Shown here piece after piece: positions 47,120 through 59,705 of a stretch of 64,000 nt of DNA (position 1 is the first letter of the stretch; every line of letters starts with the position of its first letter). Below the pieces are notes generated by a model. That model was given only the letters and a program-made list of their open reading frames with translations, was not told the DNA's origin and made no database searches. The DNA comes from Gymnothorax reevesii (taxonomy: Eukaryota > Chordata > Actinopteri > Anguilliformes > Muraenidae), in the NCBI GenBank assembly GCA_029721435.1, contig CM056592.1, positions 34,607,611 through 34,671,610 on the forward strand, written 5' to 3'. Both the position numbers and the translations under genes were made by a program.

Positions 47120-47917
47120 CAAATACAACCCCAATTCCAAAATAGTTGGGATGAAGTGTAAATTATGAATAAAATCAATATGCAATGACTCTCAGATCAC
47201 GAGTCAATATGTTATTTACAATTGAACATACAGTAGAGAACATTCCAAATGTTGAAACTGAGACATTTTACATTTTTATCCACAAAATGAGCTTATTTCA
47301 AATTTTCTGGCTGCAACAGGTCCAAGGAAAGTTGGGACACAGGCAAAAAAGGGCTGAAAAAGCAATTAATATATAAGAGAATCAGCTGAAAGAACATTTA
47401 GCCGGTAATTACATTAACTGGCATCAGGTGTGTAACATGATTGGCTATAAAAGGGACGTATGAGAGGTGAGTCTCTCAGAAGTAAAGATGGCCAGAGGCT
47501 CTACAACCCGTGAGGGCGTGCGGACAAAAAATTGTGGAATACTTTAATAGCAATATTCCTCAACGTCAAATTGCAAAGCTCAAATAGTGGGATCAAATTC
47601 CAATGGCTAAACTCAAGAAACTTGTCTCCTCAATGCCCAGACGCCTCCACTCTGTGTTAAAAGAAGATGGGATACTGCACCATGGTAAACAAGCTCCTGT
47701 CTCTACTTTTTTTGAGACCTGTAGCAGCCATCAAAATTTCAAATGAGCTCATTTTGTGGATAAAATTGTAAAATTTCTCAGTTTCAACATTTGCTATGTT
47801 ATCTCTGTTCTATTTTTGAATAAAATACTGGCTGGTGTGATTTGAAAGTCATTGCGTTTTGATTTTACTCACAATTTACACTGTATCCCAACTATTTTGG
47901 AATAGGGGTTGTATTTG
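47120..47917. mobile_element. Non-autonomous DNA transposon with ~200-bp inverted arms
   Basis: The left tip aatacaaccccaattccaaa with atagttgggat (47122-47152) is mirrored by the right tip at 47885-47915 with one mismatch over 31 bases. Similarity continues inward for about 200 bases: 'aaatgttgaaactgagacat' and 'atccacaaaatgagct' on the left face 'agctcattttgtggat' and 'ctcagtttcaacattt' on the right. The interior has pieces such as 'gatggccagaggctctacaa' but no intact frame. This is a familiar repeat type of teleost genomes. TA or AT flanks are both possible, so I do not assign the superfamily. Confidence 0.78.
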
Positions 47918-47997
47918 TGCAAACAACATTATTTTCAAAAGGACGTTAGGACATTTGGGTTTATCTGCTTCCGTCTCTGCAAGCGTGTTGCAAGCGT

Positions 47998-48072
47998 GCG
48001 CACACGCGCACACACACACACACACACAGGCATACGCGCACACACACACACACGCCCACACACACACACACA
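47998..48072 (+). repeat. (CA)n microsatellite
   Basis: CA-rich run with GCGC and GGCATACG interruptions, directly right of the long-TIR element. Confidence 0.9.
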
Positions 48073-50919
48073 GTGTAATTACACTGATAGGTGCTAATGC
48101 TTAAATTACTATTCACATAGGTAATGATTCAACTTTGTGTCAGTGACCCAGCAGTAGTAACTTTCAGGTTTTAGGAAAGATACATTTCCTTTTCCAATAT
48201 AGTCAACAGTATTTAAACGGTGGATAAATTCAGCCTGGCTCGTAGTGGTGTTAGAAAAATCAAATACTGTGTCTGGCTTTATGATTTTTGGAAAGCCACA
48301 ATTTGCCAGTAGACCGTGGAGAAAGTCAGCTGCAGTTCAGCTATAAACTTTTCTGACTGCCTGGTTGGGCAGGCTGCCAAGATATCTGTAACTTTTCTTA
48401 CTTCTTTTGGGTAAAGGACATCACCGCACATAAGCAAGAGATTTACATTAAGATATTTTGCCCTCATAGTGATGATTATAGCACATTCCGGACTTTTTAT
48501 AGGTGTTAAGTTGTGTTGTGTAGGCCTGAGGGTTGGCTCAATGGTCCTGATCAATTTTCTAAATTGCTTGAAGTACCCAGTTTGAAGTGAGATTTCCTGT
48601 TGCTTTGCCAGACTGATTTTTTTTAATACCTCTTCTCTCCTTCTTTCTGATCGATACTTGATGTTATCATGCCTCATCAGCGCTGAAAAGGTGTTCTAAT
48701 GGAGGTCAGGTCATCGGGTATTCGATTTATTTTCATTTGTAAATAACAAAGTGCCGGCATCCAAGTCAGGGTACACTTGTCCAGCAAATGGTGTGAAGGT
48801 CTCTCTCTCTCTCTCTCTCTCTATTTCGCTCTCCCTCTCTCTCTCATATTTCCTCACTCTCTTTATGAGTCTGTCTCCACAGAAATGCTACATTATGTAA
48901 TTATGTGTTCACACATCTTGCCTGCCAGTCAAAAAATTGTATCTAATGGTTTGCATGAAACTGAAAATAATACGCTTTCCAAAATTTGCAAGTGCTGTGG
49001 CTGCAAAAAATTAGGTAAGAATTCAACAAAAATATGATGTACCTAGTATAATTTCAGCTACCCGTAATGTAGAAAAGCCAAACATGCCAGGAGAAATCTG
49101 GCACACACTTGAGCCTTGAAAACCAATGAAGTTTTTCCTTGAAAACGTATTCTCTGTGATAACATATCGATACCATAAACCACATGTGCCGCACGCGTAA
49201 TACACATTATGCCTTTTTGTAATGAATATATCTAGTGTAACACTGTGTCTCATTGTAAAGACAAATAGAATTATACCTCCAGATCTGAATTAGCTTGTTT
49301 AACTAATTTCATTCAAAAACAACACTAAAGAATACTTACATTTCTTATTTCACTAAATAAGATTATATATCTGCCACTGCCTGAATATCCTCTCTCTGAC
49401 TTACTGCCTGTGAAGAGTATAGATTAATCAGACTATAAAAACTTCTGCGTAAAAACAAAGAAAGGAAGCATTGTTAGTCAGTTTTGCACTTCTAAGGTGC
49501 AAGTCCTTGTGTAAATTAAATTGTGATTGAAGAAAAAGCAATGTTTCTGTGAATCCATCTCATGGGGCAGTTGTTTACATCAAACATCAGATTTAATTTA
49601 ATCTTCTCAAACTATGAATAGTAAAAAAAATATATTTGTATCAGATTGCGTTGTTCTGTTTTTCGTTTTCAGTTTGCTAGTTGGTTTTTACCTCGCATCC
49701 CAGTCAACAAAATACCTTCTGCCTGGCTTTGAGCAACTTGTCGCCTCACCGTATTGTACAGTTGGTAAAAGCTCTGCAAAAACACCTGAAATTCGCCAAG
49801 CAGCATCATCCTCTAGATAATAACGTGCAATGGCCTTGTATAGGGAATTACCATTGTGTCCTCTTTGGCTCCTGGAGTTTGGAACAAGGTGTGAACGAAA
49901 CATCAAGGTGCTGCTGGTAAGCCTCCCACAGCTGACCGGTGAGAGACCCGTGGAAGCATGATTGTCAAGTCGTGTCCTTATTTCCTCCGTCTCTGTAATA
50001 TGCCCGGGGCGTCTCAAAACCCCTTACCTAAACTGCAGTGGAAAAAAGCCACTGGTGGCAATTCAGCCTTGAGATTGTTTCGCGTCTCTCCGGAACATTC
50101 CTCCCAGCTGCCAAACATCAATTAATGTAAGGCATGTGGAGAAGCTGATTGGGAGCGTGTTGAGCGAAAGTTTGATGCTAAACGATAGCGTTTGGAGAGC
50201 TTCTTGTCTCCTTAGGGTGTACTTCGGCCCCCAACCTTACAAAGGGACGAGGAGGGGAAGGGAATTTTACGATTAGCTCTCTGCAGGCTTCAATTCAGAA
50301 ATGCACTGGTAGCCACTCTTACAACTGAAGTAATTCTGTACTAGAGACCATCTGGGATCACATCAGCCTCGACAGTGATGCTGGGATTGTTTTCGGGACA
50401 GGAATCCTCGCTATAACGCCTTCAGGGAGTGGGTACGCAGACCACACCCGTCTTCAAACTCTTCAAACTTCTTTTTTCATTCCAACTACTCACCTGGAAT
50501 GTTTTGGGACCGCATATGAAAAAGCCACAGTGCCATTGTGTTCACAAGAATTGTCCACAACCAGAAACACAGACTGGTATATAATGCCTGCAAAAATACC
50601 AAAAAAAATCTTTAACAGCAGTTGTATAGTGGTGTCAAAATACTCTTGCTGAGGTTTCCCCAATGACGCACACACAGAGCGAGTGAAAACAGTGCCGGAA
50701 TCGCTATTGTGGCTGGTAAATATCCTGAAAAAGGATAAATCACCACATTGCGTAGTCCTAAGTGGTTTACTGTGTCCTGGGATGAACTGTCAATGAGTGT
50801 CTAGGCTCACTTTTCACTGGTAGCTTAATGTAGAGCTTGAAGAATTCAAAATGGCTGAAATGTGTGACCTGTTATTTTTCATTCATGTTGGGAGAAAATG
50901 AAACTAATACCAAAGTTAG
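48073..50919. other. Non-coding DNA; CT tract at 48797-48845
   Basis: A (TC)n tract lies at 48797-48845. A lysine/arginine-rich minus-strand frame of 132 codons (48677-48279) has no recognised domain. The parts 49690-50170 look low-repeat. No host exon is recognised. Confidence 0.35.
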
Positions 50920-51480
50920 CTGCAAGCAGTGATGAGGGGGCCAATCAGTCCAGCTTGGCAGGGTCACCATGGCAACTTGATGTGATTATGTTAAAAACAT
51001 GGCTATCCACACTGATAACAAGTTTTATGTAAACTGAGCAAAGATTGGGCATGACTGTGATATGAGCTCATGTCCTGTTAGGGTCGTTTGCCTTTGCTTT
51101 GGCTGTAATGGACGCGTGGTTTCAGAAATCCAAAATCTATGTGGTAACTTTAGCTAGGCTTAGTCTTCTGCGAATTTGGTGGAAATTGGCCAAAATTTGT
51201 GGCCCATGAGAAATTTTGAAACCTTTCGAATGGCAGCCGAATCAATTAGGCTGATATGATCAGTTACGGTTTTGGCACCTCCAACTTTGACCTGTTGGTG
51301 AGAGTAGAGTGCTTGACACAGAAAAATGAAACTTGGCAAAAAAAATCTGGGGCTGCTCTAATCAGGATGCCGAATTTCAAAAACATTTTACTATATGTTT
51401 GAGGGGCCATAGAACGCTCTGTCCTCCTGGGAAATTTGGAAAAAACCAGAGCCCCACCAACTAGTTAAGCGGACATTTAC
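50920..51480 (+). repeat. Diverged interspersed repeat
   Basis: The opening 'agctgcaagcagtgatgagg' with 'ggccaatcagtccag' and later phrases such as 'gaaattggccaaaatttgtgg', 'acctccaactttgacct' and 'aaacttggcaaaaaaaatctgg' match wording I know from an abundant teleost dispersed repeat. It has no intact frame. Class is uncertain. Confidence 0.4.
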
Positions 51481-52075
51481 TTCGATTTTAACAACTAATC
51501 AGCACAGGGCTCTATAACCACTTTACCATAATAGAAATTAGTATTGGTATGAAGCGAGGCAAATAGACTTCAAAGAACACATTCTGGAGCAATTAAATGT
51601 TAATTGATTTTACTTTGCAGCTAAATGAGTAAAAATGGAAGTTAATGAGTACTGCAGAACCTTAATAGGCATTTAAAATGTGCATGACACTTATATTGTC
51701 GTGAGGTCTTCTGAGGTAGAAGAGCACTTCCATCTTCCCTCAGTTGTTGGCTGAGATTAGGAACTTCACGAAAGGTCACCCAGACCAAGGCCTTGTCCCT
51801 AAACCCACATTTCAAGTAGTGGCCACTTGAGTGATGTAATTCCAGGATCTGGCCAGAGTGCATAAGTAGGCAGAAAGACTGCAAGTGCTGTGAGGTGTTG
51901 TCATCTCACATCAGTGTGCACATGACAGAGGGGATATTTTTACCATTGAGGTAGAGGATAGAGGAGTTTATAAGCCAAGAGTAACATAAAGAGGATTCAT
52001 ATTTTGAACAGGGGCACTCAGACATGTCTGGGACTCATATGAGTTACGTTACTATGCACCACCACACAAGTGAAT

Positions 52076-52285
52076 AAAAAATTCCTGGATCCAAATTTTG
52101 ATCTGGATTATTCCCAAAATGAAATCACCTCTAAGTTGGGCCAAGACACACCTCTGGTAAAAATTTAATAAAAATCTGTCCATAATTTTTTTCGTGATGT
52201 TGCTAAACAATTAAGCAAACATATTTAGTTACCCATAAACCGAACGTAACATAACCTCCCTGGCAAAGGTAATAACTTTGTCAAT
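52076..52285 (+). repeat. Interspersed repeat tail, copy 1
   Basis: 'ggatccaaattttgatctgg', 'taaaaatctgtccataattt' and the ending 'acctccctggcaaaggtaat' follow the layout of a common teleost repeat whose 3' end reads '...catccataactttttgcgtaatcctgct...acctcc..ggaggt'. A second copy is at 53640-53990 and a fragment near 54500. Class not assigned. Confidence 0.45.
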
Positions 52286-53639
52286 AAAGACCCAATTTGC
52301 GATCCAAACATTAAAACAACAAACACTGAAACATCATACACAATCATGAATAAATACAGTAGTAAATTAGGTAATAAAGGCATCGATAAATATGCAATTA
52401 TTTGCTTAATGTACACTGAGCATGTTGCTTAACAGCAGAAGCGTCAATAAGCTGTAATAACTTTATTTATAATGAAACATTTTCTTGATCATCATCCTAC
52501 TAACCATTTCTTCATTTTTGCATGCAAAAGCATGATGCACTGCGGGATACCCTTAGCCCTTAATACTGCTCAAAAGCAGTGACCGGATAAGGCTTCACAA
52601 AGCGTGGATTAAGCACGTCTGAGCTTGGGCATTTCAGAAATGGGACCGTCTTCCACGCTTACTCGGTGGCGCATGAATGCGCTCTTAAGACCACAAGACT
52701 GCAAGCGTGGGTATTGGCCGAAGCCTAAGACTACGGCAGACCAAAACCCTTGCCGACATGGAACATTTTTATATGATTTATTTTAGCCATCTTTGTTGAT
52801 AAAGTAATCTTTGATGCAAAAAGAAGATACACATTTTTTCAATCTCAGGCTTGCACCATGTACAAAGATTCCCAGTCTCACTCACAACTGTTCTTCTTCG
52901 CTGGTATGTGATATTTTGACAAGCTGCCTCTATATGATAAGCAGTTGATTCAACAACAGGATAGCTAGATAAATAGTCTAATCTTGTATTCTCTCTTAAT
53001 ACAAAATTAGACAAAAATTTGTCACAATTTGGCTATATCTGAATAGCCCATACTGAAGAACAGGCTGGGCAATTCAGGAATAGTGTGATCTTATATTCCA
53101 TCATGTGCAAATTCTAATAAAACAGAAACTATTTTATCAAAGAACAGTCCTTCGAGATTATTCCTGTTGATTAATTATTACTCAGTTTGTAATTGTCAGT
53201 GAAACAGGAATGAATTCTAAGGAAATATTAATGATTAATGCGCATTAGCTCACATTCCCTGAAGTATTAGAAGTTAGATTAATGGCGAACACATAAGGAA
53301 TTCATCATATGAACCCCTTTCATATTCATTGTATTTACTTAGTTACATACCAAAAGCTGTGAACTGCTAATAATGTATTATTGCATCTAGCTCTGAGAAA
53401 GTGCTGGTTGAATTTATTTTTCTGCCTGTTGTGATGTGCTTACAGGTTGTCGTGACAGCAACACTTACTTTTGCACTTACTCTAATGGTGAATTGCTTAC
53501 TGTTGGTTGACCGATTAGTGGTGCCCCACTGCTTGTAGAACAGATGGTAGAACCAAGCTGATCACAATGACAGTATTTTGGACTGTTTATTGACATTTAA
53601 GATGACAGACTCCTCATGACATTATGGAATAACATAATT

Positions 53640-53990
53640 GAACTAGAGCTGCGCTCAGAGAGCGCAAGTACCTCCGCTAATGTACTCAATGTTATTTTTG
53701 CCAGTATTAGCTAGCAACCCCTGTGTTTATGCAGTCCAGTAGTCTCCGCGCAAATATGTTTTTAATGTGTTTTTGACCTTTTGCATGCCCTTGACCTTTT
53801 ACCTCGACCTCCCAGAATCGAATCACTTCTTCCTTGACTAATATTTAATCATTCCACCTAATCTGAGGAAAATCCATCCATAACTTTTTGCGCAATCCTG
53901 CTTACGAGCAAACCAACAAACCAACCAACAAACAAATGGTAATGATCACATAATTACCTCCGCCCAACGAAGTTGGAGGAGGTTAAGTTT
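53640..53990 (+). repeat. Interspersed repeat tail, copy 2
   Basis: Includes 'gagctgcgctcagagagcgc', 'aagtacctccgct', 'aatccatccataactttttg', 'cgcaatcctgcttacgagca', an 'accaaccaacaaacaaa' run and a terminal 'acctccgcccaacgaagttg' with 'gaggaggtta'. Similar to 52076-52285 in the second half. Confidence 0.5.
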
Positions 53991-54365
53991 GGCGAATGCT
54001 AAGATGAATAGTTCCTCCCATCATATTCCTTTCATGTAAACTGTGCTGGGGAGATCTGCCTGCTGACAGACCTCTATTCCACATCTAACCAGCCTTTTTT
54101 GGCGCTGGATTGTTGGAGAGTAGGGATCTGGTGCGTTGTTCATCTTACAATACAATGGGACAGAAACAGGTACACACCCTGGACAGTTAGACAATTTACC
54201 AATCCATTCAAGGGCACACACATCATTCTATGGTACTGTATAGTGACTTACAATGTTAGATTTTGGGTGAAAACATTTAAGAAATATGCTTGATGCGTAC
54301 TTCATCAATGGAAAAAGTGAGAGTGAACATGTCATGGTATCACCGCAACTGTAAGTCACTGACAG

Positions 54366-54367
54366 GC

Positions 54368-54399
<32 letters not shown>
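54366..54399 (+). repeat. (AAT)n microsatellite
   Basis: About ten AAT units. Confidence 0.95.
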
Positions 54400-54400
<1 letters not shown>

Positions 54401-54536
54401 TAGAAGGCACAGTGTGAGACTCCAGATCTGTGTGTAGATTGGCCTGGAAACGTTATCAACTCCTCCCATTCATACAGTCCTACATCTCAAAAACTGGTAA
54501 TCTGTTGAACAGTTTTTGAGTAATCCTGCTGAAAAA

Positions 54537-54572
54537 CACACACGCACGCGCACACACACCACACACGCAAGA
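54537..54572 (+). repeat. (CA)n tract after a repeat tail
   Basis: CA/CG alternation directly following 'tttttgagtaatcctgctga', which resembles the tail of the repeat at 53640. Confidence 0.75.
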
Positions 54573-54599
54573 GATCGCAACATCTCCTGGCGCAGGTAA

Positions 54600-55490
54600 A
54601 AAATACAGCAAAGCTACAGCAAAGCAGACCTGTGTTTATAATGTATGTTTCAGAGACAGCTTGTTCATATAAATCCAGTTTCCGTCATGTTCCTGCGGCC
54701 AGTCCTTTTCAAGCCTCCCCTCCCACACAGTGTGGCGTGATTAAGAGTTGGGCTTTGTGTTGGGGTCGCCGCTGGTGAAATATGACCACGACTCTCCGGT
54801 CCGCATGGAGGTTATGCTCTGCGGCACTGGATCAAGGCTTTCCTCTCATCCCTGTCTCCTGCGCTAAGTCTCGCCATCGAGAATCTGCTTCAAAATGCCA
54901 AGGGGAGAGAGAGTCATCCGTAAATTTGAGCAGACAATGTGATCTTTTAAATTAAGCAATTAATATAACTTGACACCTTTGGTGGGCGCATTAGTTATTT
55001 TAATGTCGGCGAGACGTTCACTTTGGCAAATGACTAACGATCTGGAATAATATCTGACTGCATGCAGTGTATTTGTTCATCGAAAATATCCCAACTCAGG
55101 TTCATGCAGGAATGTACCGTTTCTCTCGTTACCTCTCGAGGTATTTCCCTCTGATTTAGCGCTGCCAGTGCTTTAAAAGTCATCCGTTACACTCTATTCT
55201 GTTTTTTTTTTTTTTTTCTTACCCAGGATCCTTTGTCATGGTAGCTTCATTATGCAAGTGCCTCTTCCTCCCATGTCTTGAGAGTTTGTGGTGAGGGTTG
55301 AAGTTGTCACTCACGCACACCAGAGCTCCGGAATTTGCAAGTCAAATGAGGGAGACGAAAGAACATTTTCCTCCCTCTGACAAGTGTTATCTGGATCTGG
55401 AACGTGTGAGAGGTGCACCTATAACCCCGGCATGGCCGCGCTGTGGCAGGAACATTGATCGGGATTGACCGTCCTGCAAAATGGCCTGTA
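54600..55490. other. Low-repeat non-coding DNA
   Basis: No gene recognised. A poly-T run lies at 55202-55218. The stretch 54690-55180 is low-repeat and GC-balanced, possibly regulatory. Confidence 0.3.
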
Positions 55491-55494
55491 CCGG

Positions 55495-55826
55495 CTGATG
55501 CTGGCATCCAATGAATAGTAAATCCGCACATAAAGGGCCATGATGTCCCGTCGTATTACTTTCAGTTAGCATGAAAACAACAGTAAAGTCGCAAATATAG
55601 GACTATGAGTTCCTGTTATACTACTTTCAGCCAGCATCTAAACAATAGTAAAGTCAAAAATAAAAGACCACAACCTCCACTTGTATGACTTTCAATCAGC
55701 ATTTGAACAGTAGTAAAGTCATAAATAAAAGACCATGGTCTCCTGTTGTAGGACTTTCAGTCAGCATGTAAAAAATAGTAAAGCCACAAATAAAAAAAAA
55801 AGAACCATGGGCTCCTGTTGTATTAC
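55495..55826 (+). repeat. 65-bp minisatellite, about 5 copies
   Basis: 'actttcag' marks units at 55558, 55623, 55688 and 55753 (exact 65-base spacing), with a degenerate unit before the first. Each unit reads 'cagcat..aa.aatagtaaagtc.caaataaaagaccatg' and ends 'tcctgttgta'. The last unit is expanded by a poly-A stretch. Confidence 0.9.
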
Positions 55827-58800
55827 CTACAAGGTTATATTGTGCAACTAGTATCTGAGCAACACTGCTTCTATCCCATTAGTTATTGGCTTATTAGCCA
55901 CCTGCCTTCGTGGCAATGTGCAATGCTGACATCTTTACGGGCCACTGTGTCTCCACACTGCATAAATCCTGCTCCAGGTTGAGGTGAATGACGTTTTGAG
56001 CGCTGCGCTTCAGGACAAAAAGAGTATGAGTCACATAACTGCGTTAGAGACTTTGTTGACTTCAAAAGGAGAACCGCAAGATACTGCGACTGAGCATTCT
56101 GATTCCAAAATAGGACAGACTTCGCAGTCTGCGACTATATTGCTGCCAATCTGTCTTTTTGGCTCGTATATTGTTTTTAAAAATAAAACGTACTTATTAA
56201 AGCAAATATTTCTAAATACCAAACGGAATGAATACAATATTTGAACGGCATGAATGTTAATAATAAATTTGCTCAATTTGTTTCAGCAATCCGTGGCTAT
56301 TCTCAGCAAAAAAAAAAAAAAAAACTGTTTATTTGTGCTTTTGGAAGGCGAAGCTTCTTTTGTCAGGTACCAGAGTATAAGGTGCTTCTCAATGCATAAT
56401 GTTCTCTCTACTGCGGCTCATCGAATCGCCTCAGAACACAACCTGGGAAAAATATCTTCCCAACAACAGCCGCAGAAGACGTCAAACTGTTGTTACCAGA
56501 TGCAGAAAAGCCAGAGGAATCACTCAGCTTAAGTGACATGGCTGCTGCCTCCTCTCAGACCTCAGTGTTGGGGGGTGGCGGTGAGGTGGGGAGGTGGGGC
56601 TGCGAGGGCCTCTCTTTCCAGAAGCCACACAGGCCTTCTCCTCTCGTGCTTTATGCAGATTGTAATTGGGTGTCATAAATCGTTGATGGGGACAGAGTAG
56701 GTCAGAGCAGGAAGACAAGATTACTAAAGCATTACGGTCAATCAAAGAAAGACCTTGAATTGGAAGATTTTAATTAAAGTCGGATTCTCGTTAGCTGCGA
56801 GGGTGCGTGTGCGCGCGCGCGTGTGTGTGTGTGCGTGTTGGGGGGGTATTCTGTTCCATATTAATAGCTTGTTGAAATTTCATAAACCGAATTGCGAGCT
56901 CCAAACGCATTTACCTTACAGTATATTGAACTACCAAATGCTTTTACTGTTCTGTGGCATGTATAATGAAAGCTTGCTGGTCCATGTTATTAACTTTGAT
57001 GGAAATTATTCACTGGATGGGTATTGGGTCAAGCTTTTTTTTCTCTCTCCTTTTCTGAACTGGAGCGGTCATCTCGAAATGAAGCACAGACCGTGTTTAA
57101 GTGGAGATCTTTCCTGCATTTGTCTGTCTAAGTAATCTCATTCAAATCTTATTATTGACTGACAATTTCAGATGATTAGGCCAGTTTTAATGCTCTCTCT
57201 TCACTGCGCTTGCATAAATTGAAATGAGTTCATTTATACCCACTGAGGGGAACAATGTGAGACTGAAAAGGCACTGATAACCGGAGAAATGGGGGGATGT
57301 TATCGTGTAACAGCCTTAAGGAGACTGCCTGGCTACCTTGAAAGGTATTTTGTTACTCCTGCTTCTAAAATATGATTTAACTGCTCAGACTGTTTTTGTA
57401 ATAAACTATGCGGGGTTTTTGTCATGCCTGACTGCATGGGAACGACTGCCGAGGGAATTTTGTGAACGAGGCTTCACCGCGTACTCGTACCCGAGCCATC
57501 ACGTCGACATTCTGTCCTACCGCGACACGTACATCGCACGGCCCCTTTTCGCTTCTGCCCCTCTTACTTATCTTTATTTTCTCCGCCATATGTTGAGTGA
57601 CATTTTATTCCTCGATGGGGAGGCGAACACTCAAAGCGATTATGTTCATCCCCAACTCCACGCCGATTCCTAATTTACTTTTATGAAAGACGTTAGCGCT
57701 GAAAGACAGCTGGATGCCATTTTCTATAGTCTTGTCTGTTCTGTCAAGCACACATTCAGCCCCGACTAATAGGTGAGAGAAGCGCTCCTGCTTTTTCTCC
57801 AGTTCAGGGCACGGTTTTATGGATTACGCAAACAGAGGCTTCGCCCCAAAACTCCCGCAGATCTTGTTATGGCTTCTCATCTCCCGCCGCATTACAATGA
57901 AATTGCATTTAAACCGCGGAGCCGCCGCGATGCCCAAAGATCATTGTCGATAACCAAAAATAATCAAATACCAAAAAGTTGATGGCACCTTCCATTTGCT
58001 TTTAACGCGAGACTGTATTCTCGCCTCTTTCCACATCAAGTGTGAAACTGTGACCCGGGCTTCTTGTTTCGTTTTCGACTAAATGCGAAATATTAAGCTT
58101 CGTCATGCCACCGTATTAACTTTTGAAAAAGTCAAAGCACATTTTAGGACAGAATGAAACTTCAATAACGACTTCGCCATTCCGGCAATTGTTTCACATT
58201 ATGTTGTTTAGCTTAAGAATTGGGATTTGTTATGTCTGCGTGGCTGGTTTTTGTTATCATACAAAGGCCTGCCGCCTTATTCCCTGAGACAGGAGACGCA
58301 TCCATCCTGCTTCCTTTTAAACATCTCCACTTCTTTCAATAAGTAGCTGCCGAGTACATAAAATGAGGCCAGGTTGGCTTTTTTATCCTAATGCAGAGCG
58401 AAAAAGCTTTACCAACTGAGGAATGATTATATCAGGGGGACAATACCTAATTAAATTTGAATAGTAAATTTTTCATATCCAAACAGGCACAATCTTATCT
58501 CTTACATCCCAAACGAAGAGAGCCAGCAAACAGCAAGTTCCCTCCACCAGCCGTTAAGTAGTCTGTCCTCAGTACTGTTTTCCGTGCACACTTAACACCT
58601 GTTGGGGTGAGATGGGGGCTACCTACCAGCCAACACTGCCTGTTCCAGGTGCGCTGTTAAATGGCTTAAAAGTGGATGGTATTTGTTGCGGTATGGAGAA
58701 AATCAATAATCTGTGATGGCTGAAAGCCTGAGTTGAAAAGTTTGTTGCTTTAAGCCCGGACAGTTGTAATATTATTACGGCTCCCGTGAAGAATTTTGAG

Positions 58801-59029
58801 CACAGGTCACTGTCACTCTGTTCTCTGAGGAGACCATGTAATTTTTCTTTAAAGTTTAAATCAGGAACTTTGATGATATACATTTTATGGTAAAATTTAA
58901 ATGTGAAAACAACGGAGCTTTGTTTTCATGCTGCGTTAAATAAAATCACCAAATATACTGTTTAAAATTAATTGTAGAAAACATTGTAAAAAGGAAAGAA
59001 AATGATAAATTTTATTATTCTGTTAGCAA
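55827..59029. other. Low-repeat non-coding DNA with enhancer-like parts
   Basis: A poly-A run lies at 56310-56325 and a GT/GC run at 56806-56842. The stretches around 56990-57330, 57600-58080 and 58380-58500 have low repetitiveness and several TAATTA/TTAATTA words (for example cctaattaaatttgaatag near 58447). No exon with a recognisable protein is present. Confidence 0.3.
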
Positions 59030-59331
59030 GCAGCGCAGTGGTGCAGTGGGTAGCACCTGAGGGTTTGAATTTGCACATCAATGTGGGTTTGCACCGGGTT
59101 CTCCATTTACCCCCCGTCTCCATTTACACACAATTTGGGTCTCACTGGCGACTCTAAGTTGCTCATAGGTATGAGTGTGAGAGTGGATGGTGTGTGAGTG
59201 GTGTGCGCGCCCTGTGATGGTAGCTGTCCAGGGCCTGTCCCTGCCTTTCACCCTGAGTCAGCTGGGATTGGATCCCCCATGACCCCGATGACAAAGGAAC
59301 CATGTAGATATTCTGTTTGGTGGATGGATTA
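59030..59331 (+). repeat. tRNA-derived SINE, plus strand
   Basis: The head 'cagcgcagtggtgcagtggg' followed by 'tagcac' and a B-box-like 'gggtttgaattt' is tRNA-like. The body has 'gttctccatttacccccc', 'ctggcgactctaagttgctc', 'ataggtatgagtgtgagagt', 'gccctgtgatgg', 'gtcagctgggattggatccc' and a 'ggatgga' tail, in the order of the common teleost SINE. It is a diverged near full-length copy of the family seen at 40331-40483. Confidence 0.72.
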
Positions 59332-59500
59332 TCCTGGTAACTGCTGATACCAAATTTTACCACTGCCTTGAAAAGTGATGTTGGGATGCAATCTGAAAGG
59401 TGACTGTATTAAATTATTTTAAACAGAAATAATTTAATCAATATGAAATATTTACGTTCTCCTCTCGTTCAAACTGCAGAAAACAAACATCACCTCTCTG

Positions 59501-59705
59501 CACGCTGTAAAAAAAAAAAAAAAAGTTGTCTCAACTGAAAAAAGTTAGTGTCCAGGCTGCCTTAAAATTTTAAGCTCATTGAACTTGAGATTATAAGTTG
59601 AATATTACCTTATTTTATCATCTGAAATTCAGATAACTTGAAATTTTAAGACAGCCTGGACACTGACTTTTTTCAGTTGAGAAAACTTTTTTTTTTTACA
59701 GTGCA
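59501..59705. mobile_element. 205-bp near-palindromic MITE
   Basis: The left half runs from 'ctgtaaaaaaaa' through 'gttgtctcaactgaaaaaag', 'ttagtgtccaggctgcctta' to 'aaattttaag'. The right half is its near-perfect inverse, ending 'tttttttttttacagtg'. Only the central 60 bases are not paired. The CACTGTAAAA tip type is common in teleosts. As RNA it would fold into a long hairpin. Confidence 0.85.

Noticed and set aside
49688..50017. Minus-strand frame with a 'GNSLYKAIARYY' string that recalls OTU proteases
   Set aside because: The resemblance is limited to a few residues; the Asp and Cys context of the active site is not convincing and the rest does not fit.
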